Shown here: in pieces, positions 15,711 to 24,007 of the stretch
How positions within the stretch are numbered: the first letter of the stretch is position 1
Layout of the letters: every line of letters starts with the position of its first letter
Virus record (IMG/VR): IMGVR_UViG_3300028384_000141
Location: 1-24,481 of that record
Source: a virus
Strand: one strand, 5' to 3'
Length of the DNA stretch: 24,481 nucleotides
Program-made: the position numbers and the translations under genes
The notes under the pieces: model-generated
What the model saw: the letters and a program-made list of their open reading frames with translations, nothing else
Told to the model about the DNA's origin: nothing
The model's database searches: none

Positions 15711-18073
15711 TAGATTCTTTGTGACCTGATGTTGTAGTAACCTTCCCATTCCGCTGATTGGAATGCACAAGGTAAGTGAGAGTCACTCTTCAACTCAACT
15801 TCAAGGTTTCTGCTGTTAGCCATCACATTGATACGGAACGTACCGTCAGAGATAGCAGGTTGGTTTAGGATGTTTGTAATCGAGCCTACCAAACGACCTG
15901 TAAACTGTGTCAGGTACTTATTTCGGTTAGCTGTAATGCTAGAACCATTAGGCCTTACTTCAGCTTCAAAGAAGCCTGTATCGTTGTAAACAACACTAAT
16001 GTTTCGTAGCTGCAAACGTCCGAGGTTAATTGTTTCTTCGTTAGAGCGAATAACTTGCTCAGAGAAGACGTAACGGAATGTGTAAGGTATGCCGCCAAAT
16101 ACTCGGTTACCTGCTGCTAACTCACTTACAATTTTAGTTGTAGGTATGAGCAAGCCTTTATCCGTCACATAGACTGCGTTAGCATTACCCCAGAAAATAG
16201 GTAGGGTATGAGATGCACCAGAGGCAGTAATTTCCTCACGGCGGTCTAGTAATATCTCCCATCCACCTTGTGTAATCTCTACGGTATCGTCAGTAGATAG
16301 CGTCATACGCTCAAGACAGATTTTACCGTCAGAGTATTTTATTAGGAGGTTGATATCAGACTTGTCAAAAGACACATCAAGAATATCGCCACCAAACGTC
16401 CAGTTACTCCAACTTGCTTGTAGCTTTTCTTTACCCTGCCAGTAGTAACGGTAGATGTATAGCGTATTAGGCTTAGCATCTGTTACAGCTAGGATGGTAT
16501 CTTCGTTAGAGCTAGCTTCAAGCTTAACAATCTCACCCTCGATATATTTAGGTATGTGAGCTGTAATGTCAGCAGCGTCATTAGTCTCAGTATCTACGTC
16601 AACAAAGTATTCACGAAGACCTGACCACTTACCCCGTCTAACAGGGAAGAAGACGTAACGACCTGCACCTACAGGCTTAGCTTTTAGCGATGCTTCAAAC
16701 TGAGTTGAAACGTCAATAGTAACTGTGTCCGGTGCGAGGTAATCCAACGCATTCAGTTTAAATTGAGTTTGGTCTGAGAACAGCAACAATGACTCATTGA
16801 ACGGTACAGCGTGTTTAAGGATTGATACTTGGTTGTTAGAAACAGCTACATCAATCGGGTCGCTGTCGAGCGTAGTTAGTACGGTCTTACGGAATAGGTT
16901 GTAAGCATCGAACTCACCTGACTCTGAGAGAATAATGTTCTCATCGTACAAGAAGCCCAAACGGTTTCTGTGGAAGAAGATATCATTTAGTGAAAGGTTA
17001 TCTTCTGCAAACACAGGGAATGGGTTTGTATCGTCATCACCACACTCACGCTCAGCCCATGTAATTGGTTCAAAGACGTAGGTGGTAGCACCTGTACGCC
17101 GAAGTTGGTGAGGCATGGTTGTTGCGTTAAACTTGTATGTAATTCCTGGTGCTACTGTTTCTTTCCAAACACCCTGACCAACAGTACCTGTAGACAGTTT
17201 GACGTAATAGTCATCCTGACCTTTAGCGTTGTCACCTGTAATACGGATGATAAAGCCATTAGCACCGTCTGGTGGTAGCTTTTTAAAGTCTAGTGTTTCT
17301 TCTTTAAACGCTAGTAATTGAGCATTACCACGAGAGTCTTCTGCAACTACTTCAAAGTCAGTATCTGAATATAGATGGATGACGTTGTTGTATTGGGTTT
17401 TGTTCACGCCTGAAGGCAGTGAGATACCCATTAACTGAGTTGCAATGTTATCAGTCTTAATACTAGCTTCAGCAGCATTCGTAGCCGAAGTGCTATCGTT
17501 AGTAGAATAACCAGTAGTATAACTTTGTGTTGAGTACGAGCCACTTGGACGGCGTACCTTCAACGTATAAGTTGTTCTATAGTCACCCTGCTTAACATAC
17601 ACCAACGCCTCGTAGCGGCGATTAGAAGCCTGTAGAGGGGTGGTTGCAGGGTCAATAGACACACCCTGTTTCTTATTCAGGATGTATGTAACGTCAGCTA
17701 CCGTAACCGCTGCCAAGTCTTCTTGTGGGTTAGTTGCTGAGTTTAAATAAGCTGTAGAACCAGTAACTGATAATGAGTTACCGTCTTTATCAATTAGCTG
17801 TAGATTAGCTGTGCCACTATTATTAGTGACGATTAAGTTGTTTAGGGTACTAGCATCTCTGCGTGACGTATGAACAAACGCAGAGCTTACATTTAAACCA
17901 TTAAGGCTAGTCAATTCTGCGACATGAGTAGTACAGGGTCTTTTGACTAGACCTGCGACAACGCTCGATAGGGCGTTCTCTTGTAATTCTGCTTGAGTCC
18001 GTAAACGTAGCGAAGGTGGTTGCTGAGATACCCCGTTAATCATGTTTGGGATAGACCCGTTGATTAAAGGCAT
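15710..18073 (-). CDS. Tail tubular protein B (gp12-like nozzle)
   Basis: A 787-residue protein, nearly the length of T7 gp12 (794). Six copies form the conical tail nozzle in this family. The N-terminus MPLINGSIPNMINGVSQQPP is the characteristic start of the family (NGVSQQPxxLR, then QAELQENALSSVVAGLVKRP). Also typical are DIFFHRNRLGFLYDENIILS and SESGEFDAYNLFRKT (about 360-400), where the latter region forms part of the beta-propeller core. It starts in a TGATG overlap with tail-tube A and ends in a TAATG overlap with the gp13-like gene, so all three are translationally coupled. Confidence 0.96.
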   Translation of the reverse strand: MPLINGSIPNMINGVSQQPPSLRLRTQAELQENALSSVVAGLVKRPCTTHVAELTSLNGLNVSSAFVHTSRRDASTLNNLIVTNNSGTANLQLIDKDGNSLSVTGSTAYLNSATNPQEDLAAVTVADVTYILNKKQGVSIDPATTPLQASNRRYEALVYVKQGDYRTTYTLKVRRPSGSYSTQSYTTGYSTNDSTSATNAAEASIKTDNIATQLMGISLPSGVNKTQYNNVIHLYSDTDFEVVAEDSRGNAQLLAFKEETLDFKKLPPDGANGFIIRITGDNAKGQDDYYVKLSTGTVGQGVWKETVAPGITYKFNATTMPHQLRRTGATTYVFEPITWAERECGDDDTNPFPVFAEDNLSLNDIFFHRNRLGFLYDENIILSESGEFDAYNLFRKTVLTTLDSDPIDVAVSNNQVSILKHAVPFNESLLLFSDQTQFKLNALDYLAPDTVTIDVSTQFEASLKAKPVGAGRYVFFPVRRGKWSGLREYFVDVDTETNDAADITAHIPKYIEGEIVKLEASSNEDTILAVTDAKPNTLYIYRYYWQGKEKLQASWSNWTFGGDILDVSFDKSDINLLIKYSDGKICLERMTLSTDDTVEITQGGWEILLDRREEITASGASHTLPIFWGNANAVYVTDKGLLIPTTKIVSELAAGNRVFGGIPYTFRYVFSEQVIRSNEETINLGRLQLRNISVVYNDTGFFEAEVRPNGSSITANRNKYLTQFTGRLVGSITNILNQPAISDGTFRINVMANSRNLEVELKSDSHLPCAFQSAEWEGYYNIRSQRI

Positions 18074-18663
18074 CAGTAAACCCTCTTAGTACCTACACGG
18101 TCAAGAATGCGGTAAACATCGTAGTTATTAGCAATGTTGTAATCCGCTGTTTCATTCTCGAAATCTTTAAGTTGAATTAAAGCTTCCATTTCATCGTTTT
18201 GATTGAAGGTGTGTAAATCACCTGCACCTACAATCTGGTCTTGTAACACACGAGCTGCCTTAACTGCGATGTAGCGGCGAGCTACTGCGGGCAAATCTGT
18301 GAAATCTAATTCGTAAACAATATCGACCTTAATTGATTTGCCGATGTTGTAAGTGTGGTTGGTAAGGTCATACATCTTACCGCCACGTTGAGTTAAATCG
18401 AACTCTACATTGTGTTCCGGCATTGCATCTGCACGGATGGTGTTATTGGCAAGAATAATCTCACCTGATGGAGTTGGGTCAATCTGAACATTTTTCTCAC
18501 GATTGAAATGCCAACCCTCTGCCTGAACTGAACGATTAAGTTGGTTCAGAATAGTCTCAGCAGTCTCCGCTTCAACCAATCCAGAAGAAAGTCGGTTAAC
18601 AGGAGCTTCACCAATGGCTGAGAGCATTATATTGACAGCTTCTAGCTTGGTATTTGGAGTCAT
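18073..18663 (-). CDS. Tail tubular protein A (gp11-like gatekeeper)
   Basis: A 196-residue protein, the same length as T7 gp11, which forms a ring joining the portal to the nozzle. The start TKLEAVNIMLSAIGEAPVNR is the family signature. LVEAETAETILNQLNRSVQA, GWHFNREKNV and VARRYIAVKAARVLQDQIVG also match. It begins only about 13 bases after the T run of the terminator behind the capsid gene, with a GAGGTG ribosome site in between. Its expression therefore depends on read-through of that terminator. Its TGA overlaps the tail-tube B ATG. Confidence 0.96.
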   Translation of the reverse strand: MTPNTKLEAVNIMLSAIGEAPVNRLSSGLVEAETAETILNQLNRSVQAEGWHFNREKNVQIDPTPSGEIILANNTIRADAMPEHNVEFDLTQRGGKMYDLTNHTYNIGKSIKVDIVYELDFTDLPAVARRYIAVKAARVLQDQIVGAGDLHTFNQNDEMEALIQLKDFENETADYNIANNYDVYRILDRVGTKRVY

Positions 18664-18676
18664 TGAAACACCTCAT

Positions 18677-18707
18677 AAAAAAGGGCGACCCCCGAAGGAG
18701 CCACCCT
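18677..18707 (-). terminator. Strong terminator after the capsid gene
   Basis: On the minus strand AGGGTGGCTCC (18707-18697), a TTCG loop, GGGGTCGCCCT (18692-18682) and TTTTTT. All 11 pairs form, with three G-T pairs, and the UUCG tetraloop adds stability. It starts about 22 bases after the capsid stop, the position of T-phi behind gene 10 in T7. Since tail genes follow with no room for a promoter, it must be partly read through. Confidence 0.92.
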
Positions 18708-18728
18708 GATTAGAAACGCTAAATAAAA

Positions 18729-19742
18729 TTAAACAGCGTTCAAAGAGATTGCACAGCCTGGGCGCAACACGTTGTGACCCATAGCGTACTTAGCAACCAT
18801 GATTGTACCTTGACGGTCAATCTGGTACTCAGACTCAACGCCCAAGTCCATTAGTTTAACAGTAGCTGCTGCGTCTTGAGTGAAGATAAGACCACGAACT
18901 TTCGCGTAGTTAGCCTTATAAGCACCTGAACGTGACAATGGGTCTGGAGTAACACCAGTAGTTGACTCGTCAGTTTGTGGGATGTGGTTAGACATGAAGA
19001 TGCTAACACCACCAACTTGAGGAACAACACCTGCTGCTACTGAACCTGCACCACCGATGTCTTTGTTCAACCAAGTAGCTGAAGTAACGTCAGTAGCGTT
19101 CAACAATGCATAGTACTGAGCAGGTGGTAATACACACACCTTGTCGCCAGTGATATCTTTCTTGTCGAACTCTTCAAGTGCGTCATAGATAGCTGCAACG
19201 ATTTTAGCACCGTCAGTTGCGTCTGCTGCAACAGTACCGATGGTTACGTTAGAAGTGTAAACTTCGTCAGCGAATGCAGTACCGAACTGAGCTGCTGCTT
19301 TAGTAGCGTTATCGACAGAAGCTGCTTTAGCTAGGATGCGAGCTACGTTCTTGTCAGCAGTGTTAGCCAATGCGAAACCTGCTTCTTTAGCGTAGATTGA
19401 ACGTACATCGTAGTGGTTCATTGCTTCATCGATGTTTGCGATGAACTGTGAAGAAATCAACAGGTCATCAACAGTAACAACACGCTCACCGTGCTTGATA
19501 GCGTCTGCTTGAATCAAGCTGCCAGGAGTGTGGTATTTAGCAGTTGCTGCACCAGTCAATGGGAACTGCGCCGACTTACCATTCTGGATGGTACGAGTAC
19601 GGTGCAAAGGCATGAATACGTTACGCTCTTCAAAAGCGGTCAGTACTTCACCTGCATAAAGTTTAAGGAACAACGAGCGAGCATCGCCTGTTGCGTTCTG
19701 TTGACCGAGTCGAGACACGGTCTGGTCTGTTGGGAATGCCAT
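18729..19742 (-). CDS. Major capsid protein (gp10A-like, HK97 fold)
   Basis: A 337-residue capsid subunit; T7 gp10A is 345 residues. Family features are the start SRLGQQNATGDARSLFLKLY, AGEVLTAFEERNVFMPLHRT, then the E-loop/spine region GKSAQFPLTGAATAKYHTPG and VTVDDLLISSQFIANIDEAM. The C-terminal domain has KVCVLPPAQYYALLN and ends VAKYAMGHNVLRPGCAISLN. A terminator begins about 22 bases after the stop, leaving no room for a T7-like frameshifted 10B extension. The gene has its own leader and lies between two terminators, so it can be transcribed separately at a high level. An AAGG ribosome site lies nine bases upstream of the ATG. Confidence 0.97.
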   Translation of the reverse strand: MAFPTDQTVSRLGQQNATGDARSLFLKLYAGEVLTAFEERNVFMPLHRTRTIQNGKSAQFPLTGAATAKYHTPGSLIQADAIKHGERVVTVDDLLISSQFIANIDEAMNHYDVRSIYAKEAGFALANTADKNVARILAKAASVDNATKAAAQFGTAFADEVYTSNVTIGTVAADATDGAKIVAAIYDALEEFDKKDITGDKVCVLPPAQYYALLNATDVTSATWLNKDIGGAGSVAAGVVPQVGGVSIFMSNHIPQTDESTTGVTPDPLSRSGAYKANYAKVRGLIFTQDAAATVKLMDLGVESEYQIDRQGTIMVAKYAMGHNVLRPGCAISLNAV

Positions 19743-19877
19743 TTTATATTACCTTTTAGTAAAGAATAGTTGAGTTTGTTGTTTGTTTACTCAGCTTATC
19801 CGTCACATCCTTTTCTCTAAGATTGTCCTCCGCAGAGGGTCAAAGGTAATCATTCAGTTTGGTATTTTGCTTCGTAT
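19743..19877 (-). promoter_or_regulatory. Capsid gene leader, probably holding a late promoter
   Basis: This 135-base stretch lies between a strong terminator and the capsid start and contains no open frame of note. Because the terminator is just upstream, a promoter for the capsid gene is expected here. I cannot match it to a known phage RNA-polymerase promoter. A small hairpin CCTC-TGCG-GAGG occupies 19827-19838, preceded on the minus strand by TTGACC with no good -10 box at the right distance. The last 60 bases are A/C-rich and unstructured. Confidence 0.5.
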
Positions 19878-19898
19878 AAAAAGGGAGCCGAAGCCCCC
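19878..19898 (-). terminator. Terminator between scaffold and capsid genes
   Basis: On the minus strand GGGGGC (19898-19893), TTCG loop, GCTCCC (19888-19883), then TTTTT (19882-19878). The six-pair stem has one G-T pair and a stabilising UUCG loop. It lies about 20 bases after the scaffold stop. T7 has only a promoter here, so this separates capsid transcription from upstream genes. Confidence 0.88.
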
Positions 19899-19916
19899 TA
19901 GAGTTTGAGACAATAC

Positions 19917-20702
19917 TTAGAACACGTTAGAACGTGATAGCTTTTCAGCTACTGCGTTCCGGTATGCGGGGTCGTTGCCATATCTGGGGTCACGCATTGC
20001 AGAGGTTAATTCTGCTACACTCTGGAATGCCCCGCTTGAAGACGAGGCAGCGTCACCTTGTACAAGTTTAGGTTCGCTACCGACTTCAGAACGATATCGT
20101 GCAGCTAGACCCTGTACGGCGAAATTTGCCAATGACATATCGCCGGACTCTACGTTTGTGTTGTATGCATCAATCTCTGACTCAGATAAGTTTTCAGCAG
20201 CCCACTGAACCATTTCAGCGTAGCTCTCTTGTCCACCTACCATGTCAAATATCTTGCCGGTTTGTTGTTGAGCGATTGCTTCTTGTCCTGCAATCCATGT
20301 ATCAACTAACTCACGGTTAAAACCTTTCTCAGCGAGCGAGTTATACGCATCGTCAGAAAGTTCACCACTTTCGGTGTATTCCTGTTGGAATGTATCAAAA
20401 TCCAAACCTACATTATCGAGAGCCTGAGCTACGTCCGAAGCCTCGGCTTCAGCGTTTAACTCTGGTTCATCGTCTGTTTCAGTTTGTACTTCTTCAGGTG
20501 AGTCTTTTGAGGAAGACCCAAGCTTACGCTCTAAATCTGCATAAGCCTGAGCCATTGCCTCGGCTGACTCAAATTTTTCAGGCAACCATTCAGGGCGGTC
20601 AGGGTTGTTAGCCGTCTCAAGTGCTTCACCCTTCGCAAGCATTTCTGCTTCATATTCCTGATTTGGAGCTGCCTCTTCAAATGTGTTCAAAGTCTCTGCC
20701 AT
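19917..20702 (-). CDS. Capsid assembly scaffolding protein (gp9-like)
   Basis: A 261-residue, very acidic, helical protein directly between portal and capsid genes, as T7 gp9 (307 residues). It acts as internal scaffold for procapsid assembly and leaves before DNA enters. The N-terminal half is Glu/Asp/Ala-rich (EEAAPNQEYEAEMLAKGEAL; SSKDSPEEVQTETDDEPE). The C-terminal end, MRDPRYGNDPAYRNAVAEKL, is the conserved capsid-binding element of the family. The start lies six bases after the portal stop, with an AGGG ribosome site inside the end of the portal gene. Confidence 0.93.
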   Translation of the reverse strand: MAETLNTFEEAAPNQEYEAEMLAKGEALETANNPDRPEWLPEKFESAEAMAQAYADLERKLGSSSKDSPEEVQTETDDEPELNAEAEASDVAQALDNVGLDFDTFQQEYTESGELSDDAYNSLAEKGFNRELVDTWIAGQEAIAQQQTGKIFDMVGGQESYAEMVQWAAENLSESEIDAYNTNVESGDMSLANFAVQGLAARYRSEVGSEPKLVQGDAASSSSGAFQSVAELTSAMRDPRYGNDPAYRNAVAEKLSRSNVF

Positions 20703-20708
20703 ATATTA

Positions 20709-22283
20709 TTACCCTTGTTGGGTTTCCTGTTGTTGTTGAGCCATCATAGCCTTAGCCATTTCAGGCGTTGCCTTACCTGCCATATCTTGAACAGTACTCA
20801 TCATTTGAGCTGCCTGTTGTTGTTGCGTGGCTTGCTCAGCTTCTTGAGCTTTCTGTTCATCTGATTTGATTAGACCGTTGGTATCAATTCCCAGAGATGC
20901 ACCAAGGCGGTCAATGTAATCACCAATATTCATCTCAGACTGAATAATCTCAGCACCGAGAGGTTGCAGATATTGTAAGAAGGTCGCCAACTTATTCAAA
21001 TCTTGACCACGACCCAATGCCTCTAAGCCGGTAACGACTGTAGGTTTAACTGTGTCTTTAGGAAGCTTAGGCATTTTGCCTGTAGATTCTAAACGGGTTA
21101 ATAAGATTTTGATAAGCGGCTGTTGAAACTCTTGGCTAAGAATAGAGTAAACACCACCTAAGGCGGTCTCTAGTTCTTGTGCCATGTAACGTACTTCTTC
21201 CGCAGTAACACGTTCAGCATTTCGCTGTACTGATGAATTCAACAAGAATGCGAAAGAGAGTCGCTCAGTAATGTTCTGAGCTGTCGCTAGGGCTACCTGA
21301 AAGTCTGCTGCTTTCTGTACTTGCAGCGTTGTAACGTCATTAGCGTCACCATTCACGATAGCTCCATTAGGAGACTCAGCAAGGGTACGGGCTTTAGTCG
21401 TTCCGTTTGGTCGTACTAAGAATAGTACTTTTGCGGATGCGGCAGAGCCTTCTACGATTGCTTGAGTTAATCCCTCTAAAGATTTCAAGTCGCCGATGTA
21501 GTCTTCTACAAAACCACGACCGTAATCTTCACCATCAATCCGTGAGAAACGGAGAGGGATGAATGGGTTTTTATCTTTAGGGTACGAACCTCGACTGTCC
21601 GGTACTTCCATACCTGCGACTTCTTGGTGTACTTCCCATTTGTCTTTAACCAGTTTCACACAAGTGAAAAGGTCTAAATTTCTTGTGAGTGGTTCGTCAG
21701 AACCCTCGGCTTTCAGAAGCATTTGAGCAGCCTCTGGGAGCATTTTTGGTGAGATAGATTCTTTAGTGATTATCTCTAATAGGTTGCCCATAGCGTCACG
21801 TTTTACAACGAAACGGTCTAAGCGAAATACCTTCATACCATCCTTTTTAGGAAGGTAAACGAGCGAGTTACCTGAAACGATAAGCTGTTTGATTGCTTCA
21901 AATACAGGTACACGAATTGCTGTTGCTTCAATCTCTTGAAGAGCAGCCCTTTCAATACGTCCTAATGCTTCCTCGACCTTACCTCGTGCATCACCTGCAC
22001 CAAGCTCAGCCAAGTCAAAATCGTCAATCATTAGACGGAAGAATGGACTGTTAGGGGGTAGCAAAGTCAGTAGCAGCTTACTTGCTAAGTTGTTAACACC
22101 CCTAGCACCTACGCCCTGAAACGGTGTTTTATAAATGGTAGAACCACTATGACCGTCAGGTGGCATTAGGTGAGGGATTGTTAATTCTGCTGCATCTCTC
22201 GCTCTTTGAAGGAAAGTATCACGGTCAGCTTCTAACTGAGCGTATCGTCCGGCTGCATAGCCTTGCCCTTCAAGGATTGCCAT
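20709..22283 (-). CDS. Head-tail connector (portal), gp8-like
   Basis: A 524-residue portal subunit, close to T7 gp8 (536). Twelve copies form the DNA channel that docks terminase and the tail. Family features: FLQRARDAAELTIPHLMPPD near the start, VGARGVNNLASKLLLTLLPP (about 55-75), PFIPLRFSRIDGEDYGRGFV near the middle, SLEGLTQAIVEGSAASAKVL, then FLLNSSVQRNAERVTAEEVR. The last 45 residues are Gln/Met/Ala-rich (TQQQQAAQMM and MMAQQQQETQQG), probably a flexible tail. It starts the core morphogenesis block after the two small basic genes. Confidence 0.97.
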   Translation of the reverse strand: MAILEGQGYAAGRYAQLEADRDTFLQRARDAAELTIPHLMPPDGHSGSTIYKTPFQGVGARGVNNLASKLLLTLLPPNSPFFRLMIDDFDLAELGAGDARGKVEEALGRIERAALQEIEATAIRVPVFEAIKQLIVSGNSLVYLPKKDGMKVFRLDRFVVKRDAMGNLLEIITKESISPKMLPEAAQMLLKAEGSDEPLTRNLDLFTCVKLVKDKWEVHQEVAGMEVPDSRGSYPKDKNPFIPLRFSRIDGEDYGRGFVEDYIGDLKSLEGLTQAIVEGSAASAKVLFLVRPNGTTKARTLAESPNGAIVNGDANDVTTLQVQKAADFQVALATAQNITERLSFAFLLNSSVQRNAERVTAEEVRYMAQELETALGGVYSILSQEFQQPLIKILLTRLESTGKMPKLPKDTVKPTVVTGLEALGRGQDLNKLATFLQYLQPLGAEIIQSEMNIGDYIDRLGASLGIDTNGLIKSDEQKAQEAEQATQQQQAAQMMSTVQDMAGKATPEMAKAMMAQQQQETQQG

Positions 22284-22294
22284 ATTTATTTACC

Positions 22295-22609
22295 TTATTT
22301 TGGTACGTTTACTGAACTGCCTGATGAACCACCAGTACCTACGCCTGAACCACCATTAGCAGTACCGATGCCTTGGTTGGCATTGATACGCAACTTACGC
22401 TTACCACCACGTTTCCGTTTCAGCGATGTGGATTGCTTATCGGCTGTCTGCAACTCTTCAGTATAGCCTGGAGCTGCTGCGGTAGATGGAGTTGGGGTTG
22501 GTTCTGGAGCTTTAGGAGTTGGCGGGCTGATGGTGTTCTTTACAGTCTTCACGATTTTCTTAGGAATCGAAGCGACCTTTTTAACTACTTTTTTTACAGC
22601 GTTGCACAT
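22295..22609 (-). CDS. gp7.3-like small basic virion protein
   Basis: A 104-residue protein resembling T7 gp7.3, a 99-residue virion protein needed for adsorption or tail assembly and ejected with the DNA. The shared layout is a Lys/Val-rich amphipathic start (VKKVVKKVASIPKKIVKTVK), a Pro/Thr/Ala-rich middle, a basic block KRKRGGKRKLRI (about 63-75) and a Gly/Ser-rich end. Position immediately before the portal is the same as in T7. It begins Met-Cys, as do the next small gene and the gp14-like protein. The basic block and Gly-rich tail also resemble the neighbour at 22619-22846. Because the composition is biased, the match is by layout rather than by alignment. Confidence 0.75.
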   Translation of the reverse strand: MCNAVKKVVKKVASIPKKIVKTVKNTISPPTPKAPEPTPTPSTAAAPGYTEELQTADKQSTSLKRKRGGKRKLRINANQGIGTANGGSGVGTGGSSGSSVNVPK

Positions 22610-22618
22610 AATTAACTC

Positions 22619-22846
22619 TTATTTCTTAATTTGAAGACCAGTACCCGCTGACTTACCTGCTACATTAGCAGTGCTAGTCGGGTTGTAGCGTAGGGCTTTC
22701 TTGCCTGAACGCTTCTTATTGGCTTGGTTAGAAGGCTTATCTTTGTTCTCGTAAGCCGTGAGTAAATCAGGAGGCGGTGCTGCGGGAGCTGCCGTAGCCG
22801 CAGGTTGCGGTACTTTTACTTCCGGCATCTTCGGTGCGAGACACAT
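22619..22846 (-). CDS. gp6.7-like small virion protein
   Basis: A 75-residue protein. Its start MCLAPKMPEVKVPQP parallels T7 gp6.7, which begins Met-Cys-Phe-Ser-Pro-Lys and is a virion protein ejected into the host. A Pro/Ala-rich middle is followed by a basic block KKRSGKKALRY (about 44-54) and a small-residue tail ending GLQIKK. The second half looks like a shorter relative of the gp7.3-like protein next door. It lies ten bases upstream of that gene and has a GAGGA ribosome site. Assignment depends on the short N-terminal match and the gene order. Confidence 0.65.
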   Translation of the reverse strand: MCLAPKMPEVKVPQPAATAAPAAPPPDLLTAYENKDKPSNQANKKRSGKKALRYNPTSTANVAGKSAGTGLQIKK

Positions 22847-22848
22847 AT

Positions 22849-23031
22849 TTAATCCTCATATATTTCTTTATAAAGTTCTTCCAATTTCTGGATTACACTT
22901 TGTTGTCCCTGCAAATACCGAAGTTCTTCAATAGTAGTGTCCGGTTTTGTGGGCAGGGTATTAGGGAACAACTCATTAAGTTTCTCTAATAAAGCTACAG
23001 TAATGCTTAAATTTTTACCTAAAACTTGCAT
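22849..23031 (-). CDS. Small protein of unknown function
   Basis: A 60-residue acidic protein. After a short start it has SITVALLEKLNELFPNTLPT, then TTIEELRYLQGQQSVIQKLE and a charged helical end. The two-helix arrangement with an L-F-P-N-x-L-P turn and a GQQSVI motif is seen in short proteins beside portal genes in other marine podoviruses, but I know no function. It lies between nrdB and the gp6.7-like gene, two bases from the latter, so it should be co-transcribed with the structural genes. Confidence 0.6.
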   Translation of the reverse strand: MQVLGKNLSITVALLEKLNELFPNTLPTKPDTTIEELRYLQGQQSVIQKLEELYKEIYED

Positions 23032-23053
23032 AAAGTGTCCTATAGGGTGATGG

Positions 23054-24007
23054 TTAAGACCAACCCCATTCCCCTGCCATACCGTCAGCGTTGTAGTCAG
23101 TTACAGTGCCTTCAAAGAAATTCTTAAATGAATCTCCGTTCAACACCCAATCCAACCACGGAAGTGGGTTCTCCTTAACTTTCCAGTTGCCTTTCAAACC
23201 TAGCTGTATCAAGCGGCGGTCAGCGATGTACCGGATATATTGTTTAACTTCATCTTCCGTAATGCCCTCAACGCCACCAAGCTCAAAAGCAAGCTCGATA
23301 ACCTTATCTTCTAAGGCTACAGCGTCACGAAACATCTGGTAGATATCTTTCTTAAATTCGTCTGTTACGACTTTAGGGTGTTCGTCACAGAACTCTCGGA
23401 ATAGCTTAACCATTCCTTCGCAGTGCATTGTCTCATCACGAATAGACCATTCTACAATCTCACTCATGCCACGCATTTTGCCAAAGCGTTGATAGTTGAG
23501 CAGCATGACAAAAGCTGAGAAGAGAGACATACCCTCATTCAATACCGAGCGAGCGATAGACTTAGCCAGTCCTGAGTGACTGTGAACGTCAATATCACCC
23601 ATGAAATCTAACTTATCCTTCATAGCAGCAATCTCAGTAAACGCTGAGAACTCTTCTTCAGGTAAGCCTAGAGTATCATTCAACAATGCATACGCACGTT
23701 GGTGGATGAACTCACGGTTAGCGAAGCTAGTAAGCATCGCCCTAATCTCGTTGTTCTTAAACTTCTGTAGGTAGTACTCGATATAGTTAGTACCCACTGC
23801 TACGTCAGACTGTGTGAACAATCGTAAGATTTGTGTGATGTGGTTCTTCTCTTTAGCTGAGAGCTTGCCACCCTGCCATTGCGTAACGTCATCGTTAAGC
23901 TTGGCTTCCCATTCACCCCAATGGATTTTTTCGTGACTAACAGCGTAGTCTACCGCCCACGGGTAATTGAATGGTTTATAAACTACACTACTCTCCAACA
24001 ATGGCAT
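23054..24007 (-). CDS. nrdB: Class I ribonucleotide reductase beta subunit
   Basis: The R2 subunit, which holds the diiron-tyrosyl radical used by NrdA to make deoxyribonucleotides. From the ATG at 24007 (317 residues) all iron ligands and the radical tyrosine are visible: D68, E99, H102, Y106 (REFIHQRAY), E158 (NEGMSLF), E192 and H195 (RDETMHCEG). Their spacing equals E. coli D84, E115, H118, Y122, E204, E238 and H241, with constant offsets of 16 and then 46. The C-terminus ends in acidic and Trp residues, as needed to dock NrdA. I prefer this ATG to the TTG at 24022 because a GGAG site sits seven bases upstream. No nrdA is in the window. Confidence 0.96.
   Translation of the reverse strand: MPLLESSVVYKPFNYPWAVDYAVSHEKIHWGEWEAKLNDDVTQWQGGKLSAKEKNHITQILRLFTQSDVAVGTNYIEYYLQKFKNNEIRAMLTSFANREFIHQRAYALLNDTLGLPEEEFSAFTEIAAMKDKLDFMGDIDVHSHSGLAKSIARSVLNEGMSLFSAFVMLLNYQRFGKMRGMSEIVEWSIRDETMHCEGMVKLFREFCDEHPKVVTDEFKKDIYQMFRDAVALEDKVIELAFELGGVEGITEDEVKQYIRYIADRRLIQLGLKGNWKVKENPLPWLDWVLNGDSFKNFFEGTVTDYNADGMAGEWGWS

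Noticed and set aside
15246-15770. Longer form of the gp13-like gene starting at 15770
   Set aside because: The extra 20 residues lie inside tail-tube B and have no similarity; the ATG at 15710 forms a TAATG junction and begins at the conserved KPYFRP segment.
18664-18728. T7-like frameshifted long capsid form (10B)
   Set aside because: A strong terminator begins about 22 bases after the capsid stop, and no slippery site followed by an extended frame is seen.
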